DNA of 64,000 nucleotides. Origin: JBDREC01 sp043820105 [NCBI: Pseudomonadota bacterium]. Lineage in GTDB: Bacteria > Bdellovibrionota_F > JAHFAK01. Location: positions 1 to 64,000 of the forward strand of contig JBDREC010000010.1 of NCBI GenBank assembly GCA_043820105.1, given 5' to 3'. Of this stretch, positions 1 through 8,266 are shown piece after piece. A model generated the notes under the pieces. The model saw nothing but the letters and a program-made list of their open reading frames with translations. It was not told the DNA's origin and ran no database searches. Position 1 is the stretch's first letter. The number at the start of each line of letters is the position of its first letter. Made by a program: the position numbers and the translations under genes.

Positions 1-2
1 TC

Positions 3-866
3 AAAGAACAATGGAATTTCCAGTGTCACGGCTATTGCTTGATGAGCAATCACTATCATCTTTTGATACATACTCCTAATTCTGGTTTATCTGAAAGCAT
101 GCGACATTTATCTTCAATGTACACCATGAGATATAACAAAAAATACTTAAAAGACGGTCCTTTATTTCGTGGTCGATTTAAATCTATTTTATTAGATAGA
201 GAATCTTCTGTTTTGCCAATATTAAGGTGTATTCATCGAAATCCTGTTAAAGCTGGTTTAAGCAAAACAGTGCTAACATATCGGTGGTCAAGTCATAGAG
301 CTTATATGAATAAAAATGAAGAGCCGTCTTTTTTATATACTAATGAACTTTTACTCGATTTTGCAAAATCTTATTCCAAAGCTAGACGGAAAATGCATGA
401 TTTCGTTTTACTTGGTGAATCAAAAGATTTTCTTCATTCAATTGAGGGAAAACACCCAGTTTCAATGATGGGATCTGGTCATTTTAAAGATTGGGTCAAA
501 AATAACTTTTTAGAAAAAGTAGCAAAGGACAGATTAATTCCAGCAACAAGAAACAATAAAAGACCAAGGATCAACCCTAAGAACATGTTGCTTCAAGTTC
601 AATCAGAGTTCAATATTAGCAAGCAAGAAATACTTAAAAGCAGGGTTGGTTCTCAGCCTAACATTCCAAAACAAGCATATTTATATTTATTACATAAGAT
701 AGCAGGTTTAACTCATGCTGAAATCGCTGATATAGTAAAAACAGGTAATAAAGCTTCAGTAGCTCAATGTATTTATAGATTTGTCTTGAAAATGGAGAAA
801 GAAAAAGAATTAAAGGAAAGAATACTTTGCATAAAAGGGAATTTGTTGTCGAATGTCAAGGCCTGA
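3..866 (+). CDS. REP-associated tyrosine transposase (RAYT, Y1/IS200-like), 5' end outside window
   Basis: Single-strand DNA transposase of the Y1 HUH type, the class that mobilises REP hairpins. The frame is open to the left edge and reads KEQWNFQCHGYCLMSNHYHLL, so the gene is cut by the window and the internal TTG/ATG near 39-42 is not the true start. The NHYH segment is the HUH metal-binding pair. The following region (residues 'GPLFRGRFKS' and 'YIHRNPVKAGL'-like) is typical of RAYTs. The C-terminal part (about 200-260) is the helical DNA-binding segment commonly seen at RAYT C-termini. The last codons run into AAGGCCTGACCC, a near-palindromic sequence of the sort that often flanks these transposases. 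No frameshift is visible in the part present. Family call is firm; activity is not known. Confidence 0.88.
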   Translation, partial: KEQWNFQCHGYCLMSNHYHLLIHTPNSGLSESMRHLSSMYTMRYNKKYLKDGPLFRGRFKSILLDRESSVLPILRCIHRNPVKAGLSKTVLTYRWSSHRAYMNKNEEPSFLYTNELLLDFAKSYSKARRKMHDFVLLGESKDFLHSIEGKHPVSMMGSGHFKDWVKNNFLEKVAKDRLIPATRNNKRPRINPKNMLLQVQSEFNISKQEILKSRVGSQPNIPKQAYLYLLHKIAGLTHAEIADIVKTGNKASVAQCIYRFVLKMEKEKELKERILCIKGNLLSNVKA

Positions 867-983
867 CCCTTATACTACACAATTTGTTATTTTAAAGAAA
901 AAGAAGGCATCACAGTGATTTTAAATAAGCAAAAGGCCGATGCAGAATTAATTCAGTATGATTTGCAATGCATGCCTTTTTGA
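867..983 (+). pseudogene. Possible remnant of an ACT-domain protein
   Basis: Directly after the RAYT stop, the same frame stays open for 38 codons with no start codon. It contains YFKEKEGITVIL and DAELIQYDLQC, which look like the middle of a small CASTOR/ACT-type protein (usual pattern: KEKDGxTLIL...AxxxGLxYEFxC). Nothing before or after continues the domain. This is read by eye from one short stretch. It may be the far side of an insertion target of the transposase. Confidence 0.25.
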
Positions 984-1045
984 ACAGTCAGCTCCCGATG
1001 CAGGGATTTAAGTTACATGAGGTGCCACGGAAACATTTTGTATCA

Positions 1046-1291
1046 TTATGAGGTAGCCCCTGTCCCAGTGGAGCACCCTGTGCTATAGAAATCTTGGCCT
1101 TCGGCGCAGTTATTGTAAGCAGCATGCCCACCGTCGCAGGCACCGCTAAATGCAGAACCGTCGGTGCAGGTGCCTGCAGCTACCTGTCCGCCGGTCGTGC
1201 AAGAGGGCGCGTCCGAGGCCCCTGACCCGTCTACGCAAGTAGCCAATGTGGCACACCCAAATCGTTGTATTTGAGGACGCGAGTAACGCAT
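1046..1291 (-). CDS. Cys-rich RiPP-like precursor peptide (intact copy)
   Basis: An 81-residue peptide. I place the start at the ATG of MRYSRPQIQRFG because a strong Shine-Dalgarno (AGGGGAAGAAA-ATG) precedes it; the frame runs on to an upstream ATG at 1363 without such a site. The N-terminus matches the Y-x-x-P-x-I-x-x-x-G leader motif read by RRE/PqqD-type domains in lasso and several radical-SAM peptide systems. The rest is a run of units beginning Cys-x-x-Gly: CVDGSGAS, CTTGGQVAAGT, CTDGSAFSGA, CDGGHAAYNN, CAEGQDFYSTG, CSTGTGATS. There are 7 Cys, no long hydrophobic stretch, and many small residues. Two relatives lie at 43.8 and 44.3 kb. No maturase, protease or exporter gene is adjacent. 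The product and its modification are unknown; I infer a RiPP precursor from the leader/core layout only. Confidence 0.6.
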   Translation of the reverse strand: MRYSRPQIQRFGCATLATCVDGSGASDAPSCTTGGQVAAGTCTDGSAFSGACDGGHAAYNNCAEGQDFYSTGCSTGTGATS

Positions 1292-1519
1292 TTTCTTCCC
1301 CTGTAATTGTTGATTAGGCAAAAATGGTATTCCCTGCATAAAGAGTGATAACTTTAATTCCATTTAAACCGCCGTTTACCCAAGTTAACCATCGCCGCAT
1401 GTATCCTGAGACAGAATAATAGATTTGTTGTGCAATGTTGTCAAGTGCAATCAAATCAATTTTCAAGACTCTTTGAAAATGTCCCTTTTATATTAATAAA
1501 TAACAAAAGATAGTAGCAG

Positions 1520-1576
1520 GTCCTGTGGAGCTTGTGGGTAACTGACTAATGTCAGTTATCCATAAATCCATAGGAC
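1520..1576. repeat. 57-nt near-perfect stem-loop in a gene-free stretch
   Basis: Lies in the 1292-1847 gap between the precursor and the caspase gene. The outer arms GTCCTGTGG and CCATAGGAC pair over 9 bp with one G-U. After a small internal loop, the inner arms TGGGTAACTGAC and GTCAGTTATCCA pair over 12 bp with one G-U around a TAAT loop. No T tract follows on either strand, so it does not look like an intrinsic terminator. It has the shape of a REP-type hairpin or a structured RNA. Nothing else supportable is seen in this gap. Confidence 0.5.
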
Positions 1577-1847
1577 TTATAATATTTAACTTATAAATCA
1601 TAGTACGGAGGTAAGATTTGATTTATTTAACAAACGAACATGCTGCATTTTTAAGAATTACTTTTAAGAAAAAATCAAATAAAGACTTAAAAAAAGAAAA
1701 TATTTCATGAGCTTCATATAGGACCTCCATAGTTGATTTAATATGCATTAAATTAAATTTGGCAGGATCTTGGCTTCAAATAACACTTAAAGCAAAAGAC
1801 ACAACATGTCAAGATTGCATTTTAAGGTAAAATCTATATTTACGACT

Positions 1848-3974
1848 TTAGAAAAACTGCAAACCTGCATAGAAGCCTGGCCAAACTCTGAAATTATTCT
1901 CATCATGAGTACCATCGATAAAATTATCCTCAATATGAGAACCATAGATAGAAGGGATTCCATTAATCACAAGACTAGCACCATTATTAGTTTTTGAGGA
2001 ATAATAATTCAAGCAAGGACCTGCAAAAAAAGCTAGCTTATTATTAAGCTGCCATGTTGGACCGAAGCGAAATTTGAACAAGAAATTTTCCTGCTTATCA
2101 TCGCCCATTCCAGTGTAGTAAATATAATTTGTTATCCACTCTAAATGCATGCCGATACGTTCTGATAAAGAATAAAATCCACCAATTCCAAATCCAGGTG
2201 AAATGCTTTTTGATACTCCAAAAGGATCACCACCAAATTTCAAAAGAGTGTAAAATTGTTTTGTCCCAAGCTTAGTTCCAATATTAAAAGGCTGAGTATC
2301 ATCCGCCCAAATGTCTAAATTATGCCTGCCCTTGCGAACAAGATTTAAAGCGCCAATAGTTGCGCCGTCTACCTTATCTGCAATGTTAACAAGTCCAATC
2401 ATGCATCCCTTTGTTTCTTTCGAAAAATTAACAAGACCAATTTGACAACCTTTAGTATCAAGACCAATATTTAATAATCCTATTTGAAGACCCCTTAAGG
2501 TTCCTGCATAATTTACAAAATAAGCAGTTTGAATACCATACATTTCTTCCCAAACCATATTCATTGCTCCAGCCATTTGCCAACCGCGAAGCCTTTTTTT
2601 GACAAAATTTAAACCCAAAGTTGCTTGAATACCATCAAGCTCACCATTATCTAAATTAAAGAAGGTTCCATATTGAAGACCTTTTACTTCTTCACCATTT
2701 ATATTTCCTCCAAAAAATCCTAGCTCTACACCATGCACTTTTGCATTAAAACCTGACAAAAGATTTAGAGAAAGATTTGTTTTAACATTTGAGCCAGTAA
2801 ACTTTCCAGAAGTACTAACAGAAGGCAAAAGTGAAAAAGTCACGGGCACATGTCTATATCCAGAGAAGCTTGGATCATAATTTTCAATTGGCTTATCACC
2901 TCTGGCAACAGCATCTTCAGAAGCATAGAAAACAAAATCACTTATTAGCAACTCTTTTTTTTCATCTTGAGAAAGAGTAATCTGAGACTGTCCATATCGC
3001 ACTGGTCTTTGCAGGGTTACATTATATTGTCCTGGCTCAAGACCTAGCAAAAGAGGTTTTCCGGGAATCTTTTCAAGCTCAACAACTAAATTCTTATACT
3101 GATCTCTAACAAAAATTCGCCCTTCTAAGTTTTCAGCAAGTAAAAGTTCAGCTGAGGTTAAGCGAAGATCAGTTAAAACAACTTCTCCTGAGCCTGTAAG
3201 CTTTATGTCATAAGATGGATGCTGAGCACCTGCTTTTGACTTTTCTGTTTTTTGTAGAGTTTCATTAAAAGCAAATTGATAGGCCTCGTTTAAGGTCACA
3301 ATCCCATCTCCTGACATATCAGCTCCACCTCTTAGGCCAGAGACAAGATAGTGGGTAAAATAAGAACCAGCTATTTTATCTGATTCTTGTGCTGCTTCAT
3401 TTTCAGAAGCTGAAGTTAAAATTGCATGTCCCTTTATTTTGTCATTTCCAACTTGAACTAAAAAAGGTGGTTTTTGTTTGCCACCTTTGAACCTTGTAAA
3501 AGATCCTGATGAGCATGAATCTAAAATAGCAATTAGCATATCAGGTGCAATCTTTTTGAAATGGTCTTTTAAATGCTGATAAGAATACAGCTTGTTTCCA
3601 AGCAATAAGCCATCTTCATTTGAGTGACCTGAATAATATACAATGAGTTCAGTTCTTTGACCTTTATTTTTTGAAGCTTTTATAAGCGCGTCTACTTTAT
3701 CAAAACCTTCATTTAATTGAAGTCTATCGGGATTTAAAATTAATATTTGATCATTCTTTGCAATACCACCCATTTTTTCTAAAAGTTTGGCGACCTGCGA
3801 AGCATCACTTGTTGCAAATTTTAACAGGTCTCTTTCATGGCCTCCATCATTTGCTCCAACAAATAGGCCGAATCTTTTTATTTCTTTTGTTTGGGAAAAA
3901 GCCGGGATGATTAGGATTAAAAGTAAGATTAGGATTAAGATTAACTTTGTAATAAATGTTTTATTTAATTTCAT
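1848..3974 (-). CDS. Exported caspase-like (C14) protein with C-terminal LA_2272-type surface repeats
   Basis: A 708-residue two-part protein. Residues 1-28 are a Sec signal peptide ending AFSQ. Residues about 33-270 are a caspase/metacaspase p20-like domain with the catalytic pair visible as YYSGH (His117) and ILDSCSSGS (Cys154). Near the end of that domain DMSGDGIVTLNE resembles an EF-hand calcium loop. A linker follows (about 270-390). The C-terminal part has repeated IGLLNIG/IGLVNF/IGLVNI/IGALNL units, as in leptospiral LA_2272 surface repeats, then strand-rich sequence ending in FF like an outer-membrane barrel. The start overlaps the stop of the anti-sigma-like gene by 4 bp (ATGA), so the two are translationally coupled. 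A protease domain facing the periplasm or cell surface is inferred; its substrate is unknown. Confidence 0.85.
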   Translation of the reverse strand: MKLNKTFITKLILILILLLILIIPAFSQTKEIKRFGLFVGANDGGHERDLLKFATSDASQVAKLLEKMGGIAKNDQILILNPDRLQLNEGFDKVDALIKASKNKGQRTELIVYYSGHSNEDGLLLGNKLYSYQHLKDHFKKIAPDMLIAILDSCSSGSFTRFKGGKQKPPFLVQVGNDKIKGHAILTSASENEAAQESDKIAGSYFTHYLVSGLRGGADMSGDGIVTLNEAYQFAFNETLQKTEKSKAGAQHPSYDIKLTGSGEVVLTDLRLTSAELLLAENLEGRIFVRDQYKNLVVELEKIPGKPLLLGLEPGQYNVTLQRPVRYGQSQITLSQDEKKELLISDFVFYASEDAVARGDKPIENYDPSFSGYRHVPVTFSLLPSVSTSGKFTGSNVKTNLSLNLLSGFNAKVHGVELGFFGGNINGEEVKGLQYGTFFNLDNGELDGIQATLGLNFVKKRLRGWQMAGAMNMVWEEMYGIQTAYFVNYAGTLRGLQIGLLNIGLDTKGCQIGLVNFSKETKGCMIGLVNIADKVDGATIGALNLVRKGRHNLDIWADDTQPFNIGTKLGTKQFYTLLKFGGDPFGVSKSISPGFGIGGFYSLSERIGMHLEWITNYIYYTGMGDDKQENFLFKFRFGPTWQLNNKLAFFAGPCLNYYSSKTNNGASLVINGIPSIYGSHIEDNFIDGTHDENNFRVWPGFYAGLQFF

Positions 3975-4774
3975 ATTTTCTCCCCTTTTCTTAGGGTTTG
4001 GGAAAATATCTTCATTGTCGTTGGCAGATCAATATTTAAAGACCCATCTTTTGAACTTGAAATAGAAGATGCGAGTTTTTGAAATAACCACCTAAGATCA
4101 ATTTCTTCATTTGATGTTACAAAATAAAATTTTTCAAAGCTTGGTGCATCATCAAGCTCAAAGGAAGACTCTAAAAGCACTTCGCCTTTTGAGTCAAGCT
4201 TTGTTGAGTGACTATAGGCAGATGGAAAATGAAGACTAATATTATTTCTTGAATCTATTGAAAAAATCACACCATATTTATATGAAGCTGCAATATATGA
4301 AAGTTGAATTGATTCGCCCTCTAAAGCTAAAGTGTCCTTTGCTAATTTAGAAAATCCGGTTTCTGTTTTTTTATAAATTATTAGTTTTGGTTCAAGACCC
4401 TTAATTCTAATTCCTAGCTCTGAAGTATTTTGGTGTTCGATGTTTTCTTGAACAAAGTAAAATTTAAAGGCAAAGGCAAACAGTATTAGAAGCGGAATCG
4501 CGGTATAAGCCAATCGTCTAACTCTAAACCCATAACCCTTAACCCTAAACGTAATTTGCGGCTGCTTTTTAATGATTTCGTCAGTCATTAGCTTGGCTGG
4601 ATATTTTTCAAAGATCTCTTTGTTGCTATTTTCTAGTTCTTGAAGTCTTGTTTGCAAACTTTTATCATTTGCAATGGCTTCTTTTAGTTCTTTCATTTTT
4701 TTACTTGGAAGTTCTTTAAGCAAATATCTTTCTAGCATTATGTCTGAAATATTATTCTTATCTAAAGAGTTCAT
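3971..4774 (-). CDS. Putative membrane anti-sigma factor
   Basis: A 267-residue protein encoded between an ECF sigma factor and a caspase-like protein, with short overlaps at both ends. The first ~85 residues are helical and charged (ISDIMLERYLLKELP...), the usual place for an anti-sigma domain. I see no HxxxCxxC zinc motif, so it is not a ZAS type. One transmembrane segment (AIPLLILFAFAFKFYFV, about residues 92-110) is followed by a ~155-residue beta-rich outer part resembling the DUF4384-like extracytoplasmic domains of similar proteins. The role is inferred from gene order and topology rather than from a diagnostic motif. Confidence 0.65.
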   Translation of the reverse strand: MNSLDKNNISDIMLERYLLKELPSKKMKELKEAIANDKSLQTRLQELENSNKEIFEKYPAKLMTDEIIKKQPQITFRVKGYGFRVRRLAYTAIPLLILFAFAFKFYFVQENIEHQNTSELGIRIKGLEPKLIIYKKTETGFSKLAKDTLALEGESIQLSYIAASYKYGVIFSIDSRNNISLHFPSAYSHSTKLDSKGEVLLESSFELDDAPSFEKFYFVTSNEEIDLRWLFQKLASSISSSKDGSLNIDLPTTMKIFSQTLRKGEKI

Positions 4775-5285
4775 TAGCTTCCTCCAGCTTGCTTATTTTT
4801 TCCTTAAAAAGCCTAAGCCTTTTTCTAACTCCTGAAACTGACAATCCAATGGTTTCTGCTACTTCTTCATAGGTCATAGAATCAACAAAATGCATGACAG
4901 CCATTTCTTTTGTTGATGCCTGATTTTTAAAAATCTTGTTAATTACAGCTTTAAAACCCGTTATTTTTTCTGTTTCATCATGATTTGCTATATATGAAAG
5001 GATGTCATCTTTGACTTCTTTTTTGTTTGCCTTATTTCTTATCTTATTAAGACAAAGATTTGTTGCAATTGTATAAAGCATGCTAGACGGATACCTCTCA
5101 TCATATTGATCTTTTTTATTTATCAATTGCACAAAAGTGTCTTGCATAACATCTAAAGCTAGATCCTCATCCTTTAAAAGCGCAATTGTGCGCCTTAAGA
5201 CCATGGGACCATACTTTAAATACAGTTTTTCGACATCAATTGCCAATCTTTTTTCCTTTTCAATATATTTAACACCTGAATTCAA
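4758..5285 (-). CDS. ECF-type RNA polymerase sigma factor
   Basis: Sigma-70 family group 4 protein of at most 175 residues. Region 2 is seen as DLALDVMQDTFVQ followed by YTIATNLCLNKIRN. Region 4 is the helix-turn-helix SMTYEEVAETIGLSVSGVRKRL. The first TTG of the frame (5285) has no good ribosome site; a TTG at 5246 (MAIDVEKLYLKYGPMV) has AAAAGG upstream and gives a more typical ECF N-terminus. First gene of a three-gene operon with the membrane anti-sigma-like protein and the caspase-like protein. Two ACTAGTAA boxes lie upstream (near 5291 and 5356) and could be regulatory, but I cannot tie them to the factor. Confidence 0.9.
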   Translation of the reverse strand: MNSGVKYIEKEKRLAIDVEKLYLKYGPMVLRRTIALLKDEDLALDVMQDTFVQLINKKDQYDERYPSSMLYTIATNLCLNKIRNKANKKEVKDDILSYIANHDETEKITGFKAVINKIFKNQASTKEMAVMHFVDSMTYEEVAETIGLSVSGVRKRLRLFKEKISKLEEANELFR

Positions 5286-5454
5286 AAAAAGTGTTACTAG
5301 TAAAATAAAAATTTGTAAAGATTGAAGATAAAATAAGATTATTCATTTGTACATATTACTAGTCATTTAATTTTTGTGGCAAGTCCGTCTTCCTCTTTTT
5401 TTATTTAAAATTATTGAAACTATCTGGAACACCTCCTTTTCACCCAAAAGGATC

Positions 5455-5485
5455 TTGACACACCGAGTCTTTAGTGCTATATAAT
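5455..5485 (+). promoter_or_regulatory. Sigma-70-type promoter for the 5522 gene
   Basis: TTGACA at 5455-5460 is followed after 17 bp by TATATA (5478-5483), or after 19 bp by TATAAT (5480-5485). Transcription would begin near 5491, which excludes the upstream in-frame GTG at 5474 and supports the ATG at 5522. Confidence 0.55.
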
Positions 5486-5521
5486 TACCGAACCTTGAAG
5501 CTATGGGGCATTATCAATTAT

Positions 5522-6676
5522 ATGAAACTTTCAAATCTTTTATTACTATTAATTTTATTTTACATTAATATTGTTTTGCATAAATCATTTGCCTGTATTG
5601 ATTTATTTTCAATAGATCAAGCCAATATTTATTCAAAACAAACAGATTCTTTGGCCCTTGAACTAATTGACCTTAATTCAAAAATTAAGTCTTTAAAATC
5701 TGCTATTGATAAATCTAAAACTAGCAAAAACAATATCGTTTTATTATTTGAAGAAAGTGAAGGTCTGAGAAATTTAAGACTATTTGAAGAAAAACGAAGT
5801 TTGCATCTTGAAAACATCCTTCAAACATTGATTCAATCACAAAATAAAATCAGAATTAAACTCGAAAAACTTTTAACAAAAAGAAACTTAGAATTGTCAG
5901 AAGAAGAATTTGATACATGGCTCATGAAAGAGTATGGCTCAGAAACAGTTGTAAGTTTTTATTATGATGAGTTAACTTTACATGAAATTCATAATCCAGC
6001 TACATTGCCTGGATCCTGGGCTAACAATGGTTTGCCAATTGTTTATGAATATTTTGAAACTTTTGCGCTCCTAAAAGACATTAGCAGATTTTCAAAAGAC
6101 CCAGGAAGTCTTTCATCTGAAATTGCACACATAAGAATCACAGAACTCTCAGAATTTGATTTACAAAAGATTGAAGGAAATAAAATATTAAGAGCATATT
6201 TTGAAGCAAGTGGCAAATATGCATGGATTGATCCTGAAATCAAAGAAACCTATATTTACGAACTTGAAGAGTTTGACCCCGAATATCCAGATGCACACTT
6301 ATGGAAAATTGAGGAAGCAATATTCCCAGGATTTATCGGCCTTGACTTTAGATCAAAAGCTAAAGGAGAGCCTGGTGAAGAATTTAAACCAGATGATGAA
6401 AAAAGCACAGAAATAAAAATCCTTGAAGATTTGAAAGTAAAATTTAAAGCAGAAGATGATCCAAACAGATTACTTTTTATGATTGGCTATACAATCGCAG
6501 AATTATCAATGGACCTTGATAAGGATGAAGGTAGATATCGACTTTTTAGCTATAAATTCAGAGGATTAAATACGCGTAGAATTACAGACACACAAATTCC
6601 AATAAATGAGGGTTGCATAATTTTAGATATTAAAACAGGTCATGCAACAATATTATATCTTGAGGCATTGAAATAA
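5522..6676 (+). CDS. Exported protein of unknown function
   Basis: A 384-residue protein starting MKLSNLLLLLILFYINIVLH, a clear Sec signal peptide ending around KSFAC. The start is set by the promoter just upstream. Residues about 35-115 are charged and helical and may form a coiled coil (LIDLNSKIKSLKSAIDKSK). The remainder is acidic, rich in Glu/Asp and aromatic residues, with no catalytic motif I recognise. Probably periplasmic. It is followed by a second exported unknown (6874), without overlap. Confidence 0.7.
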   Translation: MKLSNLLLLLILFYINIVLHKSFACIDLFSIDQANIYSKQTDSLALELIDLNSKIKSLKSAIDKSKTSKNNIVLLFEESEGLRNLRLFEEKRSLHLENILQTLIQSQNKIRIKLEKLLTKRNLELSEEEFDTWLMKEYGSETVVSFYYDELTLHEIHNPATLPGSWANNGLPIVYEYFETFALLKDISRFSKDPGSLSSEIAHIRITELSEFDLQKIEGNKILRAYFEASGKYAWIDPEIKETYIYELEEFDPEYPDAHLWKIEEAIFPGFIGLDFRSKAKGEPGEEFKPDDEKSTEIKILEDLKVKFKAEDDPNRLLFMIGYTIAELSMDLDKDEGRYRLFSYKFRGLNTRRITDTQIPINEGCIILDIKTGHATILYLEALK

Positions 6677-6779
6677 TTACTTATTATTTATGACGAAATG
6701 ACACCAATAATTTCTAATTAAAAAATTTTGAGCCCCAAAAAAAACAATAAATACATAGAAATAAAGAAACAAGCTGCAA

Positions 6780-6794
6780 TGGTATGAATTTTGC
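6780..6794 (+). promoter_or_regulatory. Weak sigma-54 (-24/-12) promoter match
   Basis: TGGTAT-N5-TTGC with the required 10 bp between the GG and GC pairs. Two positions of the -24 box differ from TGGCAC. It lies 80 bp ahead of the ATG of the exported protein at 6874, where no better promoter is evident. Confidence 0.35.
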
Positions 6795-6873
6795 AATATC
6801 AGAGAAATCTAGTTTAGGGATTACGCATATTATCAATTAAAAAATTTAAAAACTTAACCGACTGGAGAAGAAT

Positions 6874-7821
6874 ATGCGTATTTATTATTTATTAATCTTA
6901 TTGTTTTTCATGACAACTCAAGCTTTTACCCTTCAAATTGATGAAAAATATCCTGTTGATGTTGAACTTAAAACCAAGCTCTTAAAATATGGAAGCATGT
7001 TTGAAGAAAAAATAACTGAGCTTTTAGAAATTGAAGCAAGTGATGTAAATATTCGTGTTATTCCAAGAAACAGATGGTCGCGATATCATCCAATAATGCC
7101 TTATGGATGTACGCTCCCAACAAAAACTGGTGTTGATATTCCGCAAGCAGACCTTAGGTTTCTATATGAAGATTATTTTTATGATATTGCTGAAAAACTA
7201 TCACAAGATGAAATTCAAGAATTATCAGAATTATATAATGTGCCTGGAGCTTCTTCTTTTCCTGAAATACTTGACCAGGTTTCAGAGGCATACTTATACG
7301 ATGAAATGGTAATATTTTGGGCATATCCAGCTGAGATCGCTGGTTTTTATTTAAACAAGATAGGATTCGCGAATAAGGTAAATGAAAGTATCAGGTTACT
7401 TTTACTGCATACAATAATGTATTCCATTACTCCTGATGAACTAAAGACAAAAGAATGGGGAGTTCGAAAAATTCAGGATTTATATTATGATTATTATTAT
7501 AAAGATATTAATCCTGTCAAATCTTTTAAAAGGCTTTTAACTCCAATCCTTCCACTTAGTGAAGCGCAAAAATCATACTTTGTAGTTGAAGGAGCTTTTC
7601 ACAAACATTTTGCCAAGGTCTTTGAAAAAGATACTGCTTTTGTCAAAACGTTAGTCAAAGTATTGCTAAATAGTGATGCTAAAAAAACAGAGAATAATGA
7701 TTTTGTAGAAATTGTATCAAATATATTGGGCTATGAAAGCATCTTTGAAATGTTTGAATCAGAAACTCTTCCAAAAGGGACAAGCAACTTTTTGATGCTA
7801 TTATACTATAGTACTTTATAA
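6874..7821 (+). CDS. Exported protein of unknown function
   Basis: A 315-residue protein with signal peptide MRIYYLLILLFFMTTQAFT and a good ribosome site (CTGGAGAAGAAT-ATG). The mature part is acidic and rich in Tyr/Phe (for example QDLYYDYYYKDIN), mostly helical by appearance. No family motif seen. A weak -24/-12 element sits at 6780. Likely periplasmic. Confidence 0.7.
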   Translation: MRIYYLLILLFFMTTQAFTLQIDEKYPVDVELKTKLLKYGSMFEEKITELLEIEASDVNIRVIPRNRWSRYHPIMPYGCTLPTKTGVDIPQADLRFLYEDYFYDIAEKLSQDEIQELSELYNVPGASSFPEILDQVSEAYLYDEMVIFWAYPAEIAGFYLNKIGFANKVNESIRLLLLHTIMYSITPDELKTKEWGVRKIQDLYYDYYYKDINPVKSFKRLLTPILPLSEAQKSYFVVEGAFHKHFAKVFEKDTAFVKTLVKVLLNSDAKKTENNDFVEIVSNILGYESIFEMFESETLPKGTSNFLMLLYYSTL

Positions 7822-7882
7822 TAATAACATTTCAACATAGTTTTACCTTGATTTTTTGTACATATTTTTGTACAATTATAAC

Positions 7883-8266
7883 ATGATTTCTGTATTTGAT
7901 ATTATAAGCTCAAGCGCAAAAATTAAAATACTCAGGACACTTTTTTATCAAAACATAGAAATCTCCTTAAGGCAATTGGCTGTGCTATCTGACTTGCAAG
8001 TCAATTCAGTACAACATGGGATTAAGCAATTACTAAAAGAAAATGTTATTACAGAAAAAAGAAAAAAGAATCTTAGACTTTTTAGAATAAATAAGACTAG
8101 CAGCTACTATACGCTATTTATAATCTTATTCACAAAAGAGATGGAAGAGAGGATCAGGTCAAATTCAAGCACCTACAACAACAAAGCAAGATCAATTTTA
8201 AATTTTTCAAATTCTTCTATCAAACTATTGAAAAAAGCAAAAAAGGATAAAAATGGATCTAATTAA
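7883..8266 (+). CDS. Winged-helix DNA-binding protein, partner of a nucleotidyltransferase
   Basis: About 127 residues from the ATG at 7883 (MISVFDIISSSAKIKILRTL); an earlier ATG at 7856 adds nine residues without a ribosome site. Residues about 8-75 form an ArsR/MarR-like winged helix: AKIKILRTLF, ISLRQLAVLSDLQVNSVQHGIKQLLKENVI, then a basic wing. The C-terminal third is basic. The gene overlaps the following nucleotidyltransferase by 14 bp, so both are probably expressed together. Such pairs resemble AbiE-like antitoxin/toxin modules, with the winged-helix protein acting as repressor; that role is inferred from the arrangement. Confidence 0.7.
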   Translation: MISVFDIISSSAKIKILRTLFYQNIEISLRQLAVLSDLQVNSVQHGIKQLLKENVITEKRKKNLRLFRINKTSSYYTLFIILFTKEMEERIRSNSSTYNNKARSILNFSNSSIKLLKKAKKDKNGSN

